A stretch of DNA of 64,000 bases, taken from assembly GCA_001443495.1 (NCBI GenBank), contig LDXR01000006.1, positions 84,696 to 148,695 of the forward strand. Direction: 5' to 3'. The DNA is from a candidate division NC10 bacterium CSP1-5. Lineage in GTDB: Bacteria > Methylomirabilota > Methylomirabilia > Methylomirabilales > CSP1-5. Made by a program: the position numbers and the translations under genes. Positions 1-8,219 of this stretch are shown piece by piece (the stretch's first letter is position 1; every line of letters begins with the position of its first letter). The notes below the pieces were generated by a model. The model was not told where the DNA came from, did no database searches, and saw only the letters and a list, made by a program, of their open reading frames with translations.

Positions 1-76
1 TGACGCCTCGAGAACAAGATCCTCGCGGTGTCGAACCGTCAGTCGTCATCCGTCACGGATAAGAAGGGAGACAGCC

Positions 77-580
77 ATGCTCAGCCAGAAACTCCAGGAT
101 GCGATCAACGGCCAGATCCAGCATGAATTCTATTCCGCATACCTATACCTGTCGATGTCGGCCCACTTCGCAGCGGTGCATCTGCCCGGCTGTGCACGGT
201 GGATGCGCGTGCAGAGCCAGGAGGAGGCCTCGCACGCGATGAAGCTGTTCGACTTCGTCCTCGAGCGGGAGGGCCGGGTGATGCTCCAGGCCATCGAGCA
301 GCCGCCGGCAAAGTTCAAGTCACCCCTCAATGTCTTTCAGCAGGCCCTGGAGCACGAGCGGAAGGTGACAGGGATGATCCACCGCCTGTACGAGTTGGCG
401 GCCAAGGAAAACGACTACGCGACCCAGGTCATGCTCCAGTGGTTCATCGAAGAGCAGGTCGAGGAGGAGCGGACCGCGAACGACATCGTGGAGCAGTTCA
501 AGATGATCGGCGACCAGCCCGCCGCGCTGTTCATGTTAGATAAGGATTTGGGCGCACGGGGGGCGGGTGAAAAGGCTTGA
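77..580 (+). CDS. ftnA: Bacterial non-heme ferritin
   Basis: A 167-residue protein of normal ferritin length that would oxidise Fe(II) and store ferric iron in a 24-mer cytosolic shell. It is one four-helix ferritin domain. Helix A carries the HEFYSAYLYL ferroxidase stretch, helix B the EEASHAMKL stretch (Glu and His ligands), and the third acidic segment is EEQVEEER near residues 126-133. No heme-ligand Met of the bacterioferritin type is obvious, so ferritin is preferred. The ATG has a good AAGGGAG ribosome site 7 nt upstream. It stands alone ahead of ispH with a 154-nt gap; I see no Fur box I would defend. Confidence 0.93.
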   Translation: MLSQKLQDAINGQIQHEFYSAYLYLSMSAHFAAVHLPGCARWMRVQSQEEASHAMKLFDFVLEREGRVMLQAIEQPPAKFKSPLNVFQQALEHERKVTGMIHRLYELAAKENDYATQVMLQWFIEEQVEEERTANDIVEQFKMIGDQPAALFMLDKDLGARGAGEKA

Positions 581-734
581 CGGCGGGGCCGCCCTTGGGT
601 AGACTCGCGGGGCTATACGTATGGGATTTCCGAAAGGGAGAGAAGCAGGAATGCGCCGGATGATCTTCCCGCCTTCTGCCGGGAGCTGGTCAAGGCGCTG
701 GAGAAGATGAGCTGACGAGAGAACAGGGGGGCGT

Positions 735-1721
735 ATGGGCATCGAGCGGGTAATCTTGGCGGCGCCGAGGGGGTTCTGCGCGGGCGTGGACCGGGCGATC
801 GATATCGTGAATATCGCCCTGGAACTCTACGGCACCCCGGTGTATGTCCGGAAAGAGATCGTCCACAACGCCCATGTGGTTCAGGAGCTCCGGGGTCGGG
901 GAGCGGTCTTTGTGGACCAGCTGGACGAGGTGCCTGACGGCGCCCGGGTCATCTTCAGTGCCCACGGGATTGGGCCGGCGGTCCGGGCGCAGGCGGCAGC
1001 CAAAGGACTGCGGGTCATCGACGCGACCTGTCCCCTGGTCACGAAGGTCCACCTCGAGGCCCTGAAATTCGCTCGCGAGGGCCGGGTGATCCTCCTCGTG
1101 GGACATGCCGGTCACGACGAGGTGATCGGCACCATGGGACACGCGCAGGGACAGATGGTGCTGGTCGGCTCGGTGGAGGAGGCGGAGCAGGTCCGGGTGC
1201 CGGATCCGGAGCGGGTGGCCGTAATCACGCAGACTACGCTGAGCATCGACGATACCCGGGAGATCATCGCGGTCCTCAAGCGGCGGTTCCCCAAGGCGGT
1301 CTTCCCGCCGAAGGACGACATCTGCTACGCCACGCAGAACCGCCAGATGGCGGTCAAGGAGATGGCCGGATCGGTCGATCTACTCCTGGTCATCGGCTCG
1401 CCCAACAGCTCGAACTCGATGCGGCTCGTGGAGGTGGCCCAGGCGGTCGGGGTGCGGGCCCATCTCATCGATGATGTCTCCGAGATCGACCCTCGCTGGC
1501 TCGAGGGGGTGCGGACCGTCGGGATCACCGCGGGTGCCTCGGCCCCCGAGCATCTCGTCCAGGAGACCGTTGCATTCTTCCAACCGATGGGGGTCTCGCG
1601 CGTGGAGGAGCTGGACGGCATCCGAGAGGATGTGGTCTTTGCGCTACCGCCAGAGATCCAGCGAGACCTGCCGGCAGGGAGCAAGGCGGCGCGATCCCTC
1701 AGGGTGTTAGGGCGACCTTGA
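735..1721 (+). CDS. ispH: 4-hydroxy-3-methylbut-2-enyl diphosphate reductase IspH (LytB)
   Basis: The 328-residue iron-sulfur enzyme of the last MEP-pathway step, making IPP and DMAPP. The N-terminal motif APRGFCAGVDRAI carries the first cluster cysteine, DATCPLVTKVH the second and DDICYATQNRQ the third. The HNAHVV and GHAGHDEV histidine motifs are also present, and length is typical. The ATG follows a G-rich ribosome site. It supplies precursors for the neighbouring prenyl diphosphate synthase, HpnD and squalene-hopene cyclase. It converges on the minus-strand dehydrogenase, and the two reading frames overlap by 23 bp at their 3' ends. Confidence 0.96.
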   Translation: MGIERVILAAPRGFCAGVDRAIDIVNIALELYGTPVYVRKEIVHNAHVVQELRGRGAVFVDQLDEVPDGARVIFSAHGIGPAVRAQAAAKGLRVIDATCPLVTKVHLEALKFAREGRVILLVGHAGHDEVIGTMGHAQGQMVLVGSVEEAEQVRVPDPERVAVITQTTLSIDDTREIIAVLKRRFPKAVFPPKDDICYATQNRQMAVKEMAGSVDLLLVIGSPNSSNSMRLVEVAQAVGVRAHLIDDVSEIDPRWLEGVRTVGITAGASAPEHLVQETVAFFQPMGVSRVEELDGIREDVVFALPPEIQRDLPAGSKAARSLRVLGRP

Positions 1722-2727
1722 TCGCCTCCCCCCGGGCTATCAACTCGAAGGCCTCTGGCAGAGAGGAAAGCGCCATCTGGTGCGTCAGGAGGATCTTGGT
1801 GTTCACCAGCCCCTGCTCGAGGAGGCCGAGGGCCTCGCGGATGTGGCGGGGGGTATGGTGGAAGACACCGATCAGCATGAGTTCCTCGTAGTGCATCCGG
1901 CGCGTATCCACCCGGAAGCTCGTCCCCGGCTCACACCCCCCAAAGAGAACGACCGTTCCCGCCTTGCGGGTCACCTCGACCGCCTGCTCCCACACCTCGG
2001 GTCTCCCCGTCGCCTCGATGGTGACGGCGGCACCACGGCCCTCGGGGCTTAACCGCCGGACCTCGGCGAGCACCCGTTCCCCCTGCGCCGCATCGAGGAT
2101 CTCATCCGCGCCGGCCTCAGCGGCCTTGGTCAACCGGAACTGGCCTTTCCCCACCATGATAACCTTGACCCCCTGTCTCTTTGCGAGCTGCGTGAGGAGG
2201 AGCCCCATCGGCCCGGCCCCGAAGATGCACAGGGTCTCCCCGAGCCTCACGCCGGAGCGCTCGATCCCATGAAGGGAACAGGCGAGCGGCTCGACGAGGG
2301 CGGCCTCGGCAAAGCTGAGATGCTCCGGAAGCGGGAGGAGGTTCTGCCGAACGATGCGGGCCGGGACCCGGATGTACTCGGCATAGGCGCCGTTCAAGAA
2401 TTGTAAGTCCTCACACAGATTGACCCGTCCCATCCGGCAAGGGAAGCACAAATGGCAGGGGGCGGAGTTGGCCCCGACCACCCGGTCTCCACCCCGCACC
2501 GACTCGACCCCCTCGCCCACCGCTTCGACGATCCCGGCCCATTCGTGGCCAAAGAGGGCGGGGGTCTTTTTGATCATGACCGGGTGGCCCCGGCGATAGG
2601 TCTTGAGGTCCGTGCCGCAGGTCAGCGCTGATCCGATCCGCACCAACACCTCTCCGGGCCCTGGCGCCGGGGTGGCCACCTCCTCAAACCGGATGTCACC
2701 GGGACGATAAAACACCACCGCCTTCAC
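1699..2727 (-). CDS. Zinc-dependent medium-chain dehydrogenase (sorbitol/threonine dehydrogenase-like), distal copy
   Basis: A 342-residue MDR-family NAD(P)-dependent alcohol dehydrogenase. The catalytic-zinc motif is LTCGTDLKTY, followed by FGHEWAGIVE. The structural-zinc cysteine cluster is PCHLCFPCRMGRVNLC, and the Rossmann glycine motif is FGAGPMGLLL near residue 170. Substrate cannot be read from sequence; polyols, inositols and threonine are all possible. It is the last gene of the hopanoid operon and overlaps the 3' end of its upstream paralogue's reading frame by 4 bp (ATGA), so the two are probably co-translated and may act on successive or related substrates. Confidence 0.85.
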   Translation of the reverse strand: MKAVVFYRPGDIRFEEVATPAPGPGEVLVRIGSALTCGTDLKTYRRGHPVMIKKTPALFGHEWAGIVEAVGEGVESVRGGDRVVGANSAPCHLCFPCRMGRVNLCEDLQFLNGAYAEYIRVPARIVRQNLLPLPEHLSFAEAALVEPLACSLHGIERSGVRLGETLCIFGAGPMGLLLTQLAKRQGVKVIMVGKGQFRLTKAAEAGADEILDAAQGERVLAEVRRLSPEGRGAAVTIEATGRPEVWEQAVEVTRKAGTVVLFGGCEPGTSFRVDTRRMHYEELMLIGVFHHTPRHIREALGLLEQGLVNTKILLTHQMALSSLPEAFELIARGEAIKVALTP

Positions 2728-3770
2728 GGCTGCTCCACCTCCACAAAGACCTTGAGCGCTTCCTTGTCCCGGAACATGTGCATCCCATGGGTGAGATCGG
2801 CCAACGGGACCCTGTGGGTGACGAGCGCCTTCACCCGGACCGTTCGCTCCGCCAACAGGGCGAGGGCTTCCTGAAGCTCGACGGTGGAGGGGGAATAGCT
2901 GCTCACGAGGCTGAGTTCCCGGTGAAAGAACCGGTGGATATCCAGTTCTACCATCGGGTTACCCGGGTCCGAGGCGAACAACATCACGACGCCACCATCT
3001 CTCAGGAGATCGATCGCCGCCCCCAGCACCCGCGGCCCGCCCGCTGTCAGTATAGCAGCATCGGCGCCGCGACCCTGAGTCACCTCTTGGACGGCCTGGG
3101 GCACCTCCGCCTGACCCGGCGTGAGGGTCACGTCCGCCCCGAACGCCTTGGCGCGCTCACAGCGCTCGCCGATGAGATCAAAACCGATCACCCGGGCTCG
3201 ATAGAGCTTGAGAACCTGAACGAGCATGAGGCCGATCGAGCCCAATCCATACAGGAGGACCGTGTCGTGGAGGAGTGGGTTCAGCCGCTTGACCGCCCGG
3301 AGGCAGCAGGCAAGCGGTTCGGTAAAGGCGGCCTCTTCGTCCTCAAGATGGGAAGGGATCGGGAAGGTGGCGTATCGGGTGTTCAGAGCCGGAACCCGGA
3401 TATACTCGGCGAAGCCTCCCGGGTCGATATTCGACGCCTTGAAGGTGCGGCACATGGAGAAGTTGCCGTGCCGACAGTAGTGGCAGGCGTAGCAGGGGAC
3501 GTGGTGAGAGACCACCACCCGCTCGCCGACCGTCCGTTCCTCAATCCCCTCCCCCAGGGCCGCGACAGTACCGACGACCTCGTGCCCGAGGACGGTGGGA
3601 GGTGTGACGAGAGCGTGATCGACCTTGCTCGCATCGGTTGCGCACAGGCCGCACCCCTTGACCTTGACCAGCAGCTCGCCGGGCCCGACCCTCGGGACGG
3701 GGACCGCCTCCACACGGATCTGCCGATTCCCCTGGTAGACCGCCGCTCTCATGGTTTGTGGCATGCTCAT
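2724..3770 (-). CDS. Zinc-dependent medium-chain dehydrogenase, proximal copy
   Basis: A 348-residue MDR-family oxidoreductase, clearly related to the next gene downstream but divergent. It has the catalytic-zinc motif GCGLCATD and GHEVVG, a structural-zinc cluster CYACHYCRHGNFSMC, and a nucleotide-binding YGLGSIGLML. The ATG start gives a normal N-terminus (a short lead-in, then RAAVYQG). It lies 75 bp downstream of hpnD, separated by a short inverted repeat, so it is probably in the same transcript. Substrate is unknown. A role in oxidising a sugar- or cyclitol-like hopanoid side chain is only a guess from location. Confidence 0.85.
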   Translation of the reverse strand: MSMPQTMRAAVYQGNRQIRVEAVPVPRVGPGELLVKVKGCGLCATDASKVDHALVTPPTVLGHEVVGTVAALGEGIEERTVGERVVVSHHVPCYACHYCRHGNFSMCRTFKASNIDPGGFAEYIRVPALNTRYATFPIPSHLEDEEAAFTEPLACCLRAVKRLNPLLHDTVLLYGLGSIGLMLVQVLKLYRARVIGFDLIGERCERAKAFGADVTLTPGQAEVPQAVQEVTQGRGADAAILTAGGPRVLGAAIDLLRDGGVVMLFASDPGNPMVELDIHRFFHRELSLVSSYSPSTVELQEALALLAERTVRVKALVTHRVPLADLTHGMHMFRDKEALKVFVEVEQP

Positions 3771-3787
3771 CAGTACCTGCCTTCCCC

Positions 3788-3865
3788 GTTCATGGTTCAG
3801 AGTTCATGGTTCATGGCAGGAACCTGGATTCCCGTTCTTAAACCATCAACCCTGAACCCTGAACC
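3788..3865. repeat. Inverted array of degenerate GTTCATGGTTCAG-type units
   Basis: The left part carries repeated TTCATGGTTCA-type words, and the right part the complementary ACCCTGAACCCTGAACC words, about 25 nt apart. The same words occur at 39107-39175. The right arm overlaps the 3' end of hpnD and encodes its last residues and stop codon. Confidence 0.6.
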
Positions 3866-4691
3866 GGTTTTGCGCCCAGGTCGTGAGGGCCAGGCGGATC
3901 TTCCTCGCGCGCGGCAGCGCGATCCGATCCTCGAAAACGCGAAACTCCTTCCGCGCGATCGTCTCCAGCGTCTCGCGATAGATCCGGCCCATGATCTCGG
4001 CGGCCGCCATGTTCTTCCGATCCTCGGAGGGCAGACTCTCGGCTGCCCGCCGGAAATAGTCCCGGGCCCGGTCCGCCTCGAATCGCATGAGGGGAAAGAA
4101 CCCGGGGGTGTACCGGCAGTGCAGGAGATCATCCTCACTGTACCCGAAGCGCTCCAGATCCTCTTGGGGGAGATAGATGCGCCCGCGCCGGCCATCGGTC
4201 TTTAGATCCCGGAGGATATTGGTCAGCTGCAGCGCCAGGCCCAGGTTGATCGCGTACTCCTTGGTGGCCTCACGCCGGTATCCGAAGATCTCGATGCAGA
4301 TCAGGCCCACCACCGAGGCCACCCGGTAGCAGTACCGGGCGAGATCCGCGATGGTGGGGTATCGGGTGACGGTGAGGTCCATCTCGACCCCGGCAATCAC
4401 CTCGTCGAAATAGCCCTTGGGGATCGGGTAGCGGCTGAGGCAGTCGCGGAGCGCTCTAGTGATGAAATGGGTGGGCCGCCCCGCGTAGCAGCGGTCCAGC
4501 TCCTCGCGCCACCCCTTCAGGCGCTCGGCCTTCGCCTCCACGTCGCCGGAGTCGTCGGCGATGTCGTCCACGGCGCGGCACAGCGCGTACACGGCATAGA
4601 GCGCCTCCCGCTTCGCTCGGGGGAGAAAGAGGAAAGAGTAGTAGAAGCTCGAGCGACTCTTCCTGACCAGGGTGGCAAGGGCCTCGGACAT
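3846..4691 (-). CDS. hpnD: Presqualene diphosphate synthase HpnD (squalene/phytoene synthase family)
   Basis: A 281-residue trans-isoprenyl diphosphate synthase expected to condense two farnesyl diphosphates to presqualene diphosphate for hopanoid synthesis. The first aspartate-rich motif is AVDDIADD (about residues 40-47). The second region is LTNILRDLKTDGRRGRIYLP, which matches HpnD/phytoene synthases. It is 3 bp downstream of the prenyl diphosphate synthase that would make its substrate. The last five residues (FRVQG) and the stop are encoded inside an intergenic repeat. HpnC and HpnE, the usual partners completing squalene, are not in the window. Phytoene synthase is the alternative, but the hopanoid context favours HpnD. 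Confidence 0.88.
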   Translation of the reverse strand: MSEALATLVRKSRSSFYYSFLFLPRAKREALYAVYALCRAVDDIADDSGDVEAKAERLKGWREELDRCYAGRPTHFITRALRDCLSRYPIPKGYFDEVIAGVEMDLTVTRYPTIADLARYCYRVASVVGLICIEIFGYRREATKEYAINLGLALQLTNILRDLKTDGRRGRIYLPQEDLERFGYSEDDLLHCRYTPGFFPLMRFEADRARDYFRRAAESLPSEDRKNMAAAEIMGRIYRETLETIARKEFRVFEDRIALPRARKIRLALTTWAQNRFRVQG

Positions 4692-4694
4692 CTC

Positions 4695-5585
4695 CTACGC
4701 CTTTCGCGAGACGATGAAGCGGGCGATGGCTCGCAGCGGGTCCGCCTGGTGGGTGAGCGACGTCAGCGCATCCAGCGCCTCCGTCAGGAGTCGCTGGGCC
4801 TCCCGCTTGGCGGCATCAAGGCCGACCAGGGCCGGATACGTGGCCTTCCCTCGGCTGGCATCCCCCCCGATCTTCTTCCCCCGCATTGCCTCTTCCCCCT
4901 CGATGTCCAGAATGTCGTCGGTGATCTGAAAGGCGAGCCCGACAGCCTTCCCGTACCGCGTGATGGCGTCGAGCTGGGTTGCTGTCGCTCCGCCCAGGTG
5001 GGCCCCAGCCCGAAGCGCGGAGAGGATCAGGGCCCCCGTCTTGTGGGTGTGGATGTACTGGAGGAGAGACAGCTCAACGGCCTTCCCCTCCGAGAGAATA
5101 TCCACCGCCTGCCCCCCCGCCATCCCCTGCGACCCGGCAGCCAGGGCGATCTCGTGGATCACGGTCCGGAGGAGCCGCGGATCGAGGTGACCGACGTGCG
5201 CGGGGTTCGTCAAGAGGGCAAAGGCCTCGGTGAGGAGGGCATCCCCCGCCAGGATGGCCATGGCCGGGCCGAAGACCTTGTGGCAGGTGGGGCGACCGCG
5301 TCGCAAGTCATCGTCATCCATCGCCGGGAGGTCGTCGTGGACTAACGAGTACGTGTGGATGCATTCAAAGGCGCAGGCGACGGGGAGCACCGCCTCGGCC
5401 CTCGCCCCCACCGCCTCGGCGGCGGCGATGGTCAATGTCGGTCGCAACCTCTTCCCGCCGGCGAAGAGGCTGTAGTGTACGGCGTGGTGAAGCTCCGGAG
5501 GCATGGTGCTCTCCACCGGGACAAAACGCTTCAGGCCCGCCTCCACCAGCGCCTGCCGCTCTTCGAGGTACGCCTTGAGATCCAC
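4695..5585 (-). CDS. ispA: Polyprenyl (farnesyl/geranylgeranyl) diphosphate synthase
   Basis: A 296-residue all-alpha prenyltransferase that elongates DMAPP with IPP. The first aspartate-rich motif is DDLPAMDDDDLRRG, with the two-residue insert typical of bacterial FPP synthases, and the second is QITDDILDIEG. GGKRLRP, which binds IPP, is near residue 44. It is most likely FPP synthase feeding HpnD directly downstream. GGPP synthase is possible because a carotenoid-type gene sits in the same operon. The ATG start gives the family-typical N-terminus. It is 73 bp downstream of hpnA. Confidence 0.9.
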   Translation of the reverse strand: MDLKAYLEERQALVEAGLKRFVPVESTMPPELHHAVHYSLFAGGKRLRPTLTIAAAEAVGARAEAVLPVACAFECIHTYSLVHDDLPAMDDDDLRRGRPTCHKVFGPAMAILAGDALLTEAFALLTNPAHVGHLDPRLLRTVIHEIALAAGSQGMAGGQAVDILSEGKAVELSLLQYIHTHKTGALILSALRAGAHLGGATATQLDAITRYGKAVGLAFQITDDILDIEGEEAMRGKKIGGDASRGKATYPALVGLDAAKREAQRLLTEALDALTSLTHQADPLRAIARFIVSRKA

Positions 5586-5658
5586 ACGTCCTCCTGGTCT
5601 CGCCGAACGGTTGGATTATAGGCGCCTTCTGGCTTCGGACCAAGCCTCTTCTTGATCG

Positions 5659-6660
5659 TTACCTCTGTACCCTCCGGCAGGCGTATCCGTGGGTGTAGTA
5701 CCACTCCACCGCGTCTCGCAGCGCTTCTTCGACCGGTGTCTGGGGTAACTCGAGTTCGCGGATGGCCTTGGAGGGGTCAAAGAACATCATCGTGTGCGCC
5801 ATGCGGACCGCGTTGAGAGGAACCCGCGGCTCCTGGCGGCTGAGTCGCGCGTAGAGCTCGAAGGCGCACGCGGCGAGGACGGCCACCGGATAGGGAATCC
5901 GAAAGCGGGGTGCAGGGACGCCGGAGATCTGCTCGAGTATCCCGAAGATTGCGCGCAGGGTGAGATTCCGGTTCCCCAGGATATACTTTTCGCCGATCCG
6001 TCCTCTCTGGGCCGCCAGGATGTGGCCCCGAGCCACATCCTGGACGTGGACCAGATTGAGACCCGTGTGGAGGTAGCCGAACATCTGCCCGTTGAGATAA
6101 TCGACAATCATCCGGCCGGTGGGGGTGGGTTTGACATCCCACGGTCCCACAGGGGCAGAGGGATTGACGATGACCACCGGAAGCCCCAGGCCGGCGATCC
6201 GTTCTGCCTCCCGCTCGGCCAGAAACTTGGACCGCTTGTAGGGGCCGACCATCTGTGCCAGGGTGACCGGCGTCTCCTCGGTTCCTGGCAGGCCATTTTT
6301 GGGGATCCCCAGGGCCCCCACCGTGCTCGTGTAGACGACGCGCTCTATCCCCGTCTCGAGCGCGACCTCCAGGATGTTGCGGGTCCCCTCCACATTGGCC
6401 CGGTACGTTGCGGCCGCGTCCCGTGAGGAGAGGTTGTACCGGGCGGCGACGTGGTACAGGACCTGACACCCCTTGAGGGCGCGCCGGAGACCCTCGCGCT
6501 CCGCGAGGTCTCCCTGGACCTCCTCGATCTCGAGGCCCTCGATGCCGGCCCGTGGACTCGACGGTCTCACCAGCACGCGGACGGCGACCCCGTCTTGAAG
6601 CAGCTCTCGGACGAGGTTTGCCCCAACAAAGCCGGTCGCCCCGGTGACGAAGGCTCTCAC
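5659..6660 (-). CDS. hpnA: Hopanoid-associated sugar epimerase HpnA
   Basis: A 333-residue NAD-dependent epimerase/dehydratase of the extended SDR family. Rossmann motif TGATGFVG lies at the N-terminus, YxxxK appears as YKRSK, and the substrate region includes NPSAPVGPWD. HpnA is a marker of hopanoid clusters, but its exact substrate is not settled. An open frame continues upstream into the next gene. The real start is taken as GTG at 6660 because it begins RAFVTGATG immediately and forms a GTGA overlap with the stop of hpnL. Confidence 0.9.
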   Translation of the reverse strand: MRAFVTGATGFVGANLVRELLQDGVAVRVLVRPSSPRAGIEGLEIEEVQGDLAEREGLRRALKGCQVLYHVAARYNLSSRDAAATYRANVEGTRNILEVALETGIERVVYTSTVGALGIPKNGLPGTEETPVTLAQMVGPYKRSKFLAEREAERIAGLGLPVVIVNPSAPVGPWDVKPTPTGRMIVDYLNGQMFGYLHTGLNLVHVQDVARGHILAAQRGRIGEKYILGNRNLTLRAIFGILEQISGVPAPRFRIPYPVAVLAACAFELYARLSRQEPRVPLNAVRMAHTMMFFDPSKAIRELELPQTPVEEALRDAVEWYYTHGYACRRVQR

Positions 6661-7637
6661 GTCTTTTGCTCCCTCTGCCCGGGCCATCCAGTCCGTGTAA
6701 GGACCAGGAGGCCGATGGCGACCCACAGGATCTCCCGCGCCCTGCGCAAGAGACTGAAGGCCATGGCGGCCTCTGCGCTCATGCCGAGACCGAGGAAGAT
6801 CAAGACGGTTCCCCCCTCTTGGGCTCCCAGGTTGGCCGGGATGAAGAAGGTCGCCGCCTTGACCCCGAGGAGGAGCGCCTGGATCACCATCGCCGTCGGG
6901 ACGTCCACGCGGCTTCCCATCGCCCACAGGAAACCGTACGCCTCGACGGCGGTGGTCAGCCAGCCGAGGAGCGAAAAGAGCAGGCACCCGACCAGAGGGC
7001 TGCGGCTTCGGTAGAGCGTGGCGATCTTGTCATCCAGGATCTCGAGCCCCTCTCGTTTCGCCATCCAGGCCTCACCCCTGGCACCGAGCCGATAGATGAG
7101 CCGGTGGAGGAGCGAGAACAGCCCCCGCGTCTGGCTATAGTAGAGGACCAGGACCACGAGGGCCAGGAAGAGGCCCACCCCGAATCCCCCGAGCAGCGCC
7201 GATGCGAACTCCTGTGTTCTCGGGAGGGCACCGGCCAGCCCCAGAAAGATAAAAAGACAGTACGCGAACGTCGTCATGGTCTTTGTGACCACGACCGAGG
7301 CGAGGCCGTCGCTTAACGGAACGCCGAGGCGGCGGAGCAGCGAGGCCTTGAGCGGCTCCCCGCCCAGGTAGGCGAGGGGTGTGATGAGGTTGACCGCCTC
7401 TCCCGCCGCCCGGATCAGGAAGGTGTGTGCGAGGGGTACCCCGGGAGGCAGGGTCAGCCACCAGCCGATGGAAAAGAAGACAGCCATGACCACGGAGGGA
7501 AGGAGGAGGGAGGGGAAGCTCCATCCGACCTGCCGGACCTGGGCGAGCGTCTCCTCAAGCCCCACCTGCCCGAGGATCCACAGGAAGAGGAAGAGACCGA
7601 GGCAGAGGGCGATCAGTGTGCCCCAGGGCCTCTTCAC
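6657..7637 (-). CDS. hpnL: Hopanoid-associated integral membrane protein HpnL (LPG synthase transmembrane-like)
   Basis: A 326-residue polytopic protein with about seven to eight hydrophobic segments. It belongs to the UPF0104/lysylphosphatidylglycerol-synthase transmembrane (flippase-like) superfamily; the conserved stretch PLAYLGGEPLKASLLR is seen near residues 92-107. Members next to hopanoid genes are called HpnL and are proposed to move or anchor a lipid intermediate. GTG start at 7637 with a GGAGGGG ribosome site. Sandwiched between the decarboxylase genes and hpnA with overlap or very short gaps. Confidence 0.82.
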   Translation of the reverse strand: MKRPWGTLIALCLGLFLFLWILGQVGLEETLAQVRQVGWSFPSLLLPSVVMAVFFSIGWWLTLPPGVPLAHTFLIRAAGEAVNLITPLAYLGGEPLKASLLRRLGVPLSDGLASVVVTKTMTTFAYCLFIFLGLAGALPRTQEFASALLGGFGVGLFLALVVLVLYYSQTRGLFSLLHRLIYRLGARGEAWMAKREGLEILDDKIATLYRSRSPLVGCLLFSLLGWLTTAVEAYGFLWAMGSRVDVPTAMVIQALLLGVKAATFFIPANLGAQEGGTVLIFLGLGMSAEAAMAFSLLRRAREILWVAIGLLVLTRTGWPGQREQKT

Positions 7638-7649
7638 GCCCCCCCTCCG

Positions 7650-8219
7650 CTAATCGCTGCCTGCAGCCACCTGCCGGAGGCGCGCGGCGATGGCCTCGGG
7701 GTGAAGCGATACCCGGGGAATCTCTTCCCGCCGGTCCCCGATCTCGAGTTGAACGAGGAGAAAGGCAGGGCCAGGCCCGCCGAGGAGCAGGGGAAGCACC
7801 GCCTCGAGCTCCTCCCGTCGGGCCACGCGATACACCAGGCGGTACCCGGCCGCCTTCGCCATCTGTTCGAGAGGGACCTTTGCCGAGAAGGTCGGTTGAT
7901 TCCCGGTGGAGCCGTGGGCGGAGTTGTCGAGGACGATGTGAATGAAATTCGGCGGGGCGTGAAAGCTGGCGGTGGGGAGGACGCCCAGATTCATGAGGAG
8001 ATTGCCATCTCCGTCCAAGACCACGACCCGTCGCTCGGGCCGGCTCAGGGCGAGCCCCAGCCCAATGGAGGGCGCGAGGCCCATGGAGCCGATCATATAA
8101 AAATTCTCTGTCCGATCCCGGGCGACCATGGTCTCCCGAGAGATGAACCCGTTGGCGGCGATCACGATCTCTCGATCGAGCCGCTCCAGGATCACCTGAA
8201 TGGCCTCTTCGCGCATCAT
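7650..8219 (-). CDS. Phosphonopyruvate (or sulfopyruvate) decarboxylase, beta/C-terminal subunit
   Basis: A 189-residue thiamine-diphosphate pyrophosphate-binding half. The GDG-N cofactor motif is DGDGNLLMN at residues 69-77, preceded by GSMGLAPSIGLGLAL, both characteristic of the phosphonopyruvate/sulfopyruvate decarboxylase group. The matching N-terminal half is fused to another domain in the upstream gene, which it overlaps by 4 bp (ATGA). The two would form one active site that decarboxylates phosphonopyruvate to phosphonoacetaldehyde. PEP mutase, the enzyme that makes phosphonopyruvate, is encoded at 49.3 kb, which favours phosphonopyruvate over sulfopyruvate. Confidence 0.8.
   Translation of the reverse strand: MMREEAIQVILERLDREIVIAANGFISRETMVARDRTENFYMIGSMGLAPSIGLGLALSRPERRVVVLDGDGNLLMNLGVLPTASFHAPPNFIHIVLDNSAHGSTGNQPTFSAKVPLEQMAKAAGYRLVYRVARREELEAVLPLLLGGPGPAFLLVQLEIGDRREEIPRVSLHPEAIAARLRQVAAGSD

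Noticed and set aside
581-734. Short coding-like frame ending ALEKMS before ispH
   Set aside because: No start codon in frame and under 45 codons; could be a remnant but cannot be supported.
2778-4205. A 475-codon plus-strand open frame over the dehydrogenase and hpnD
   Set aside because: Opposite strand to two well-supported genes; no domain.
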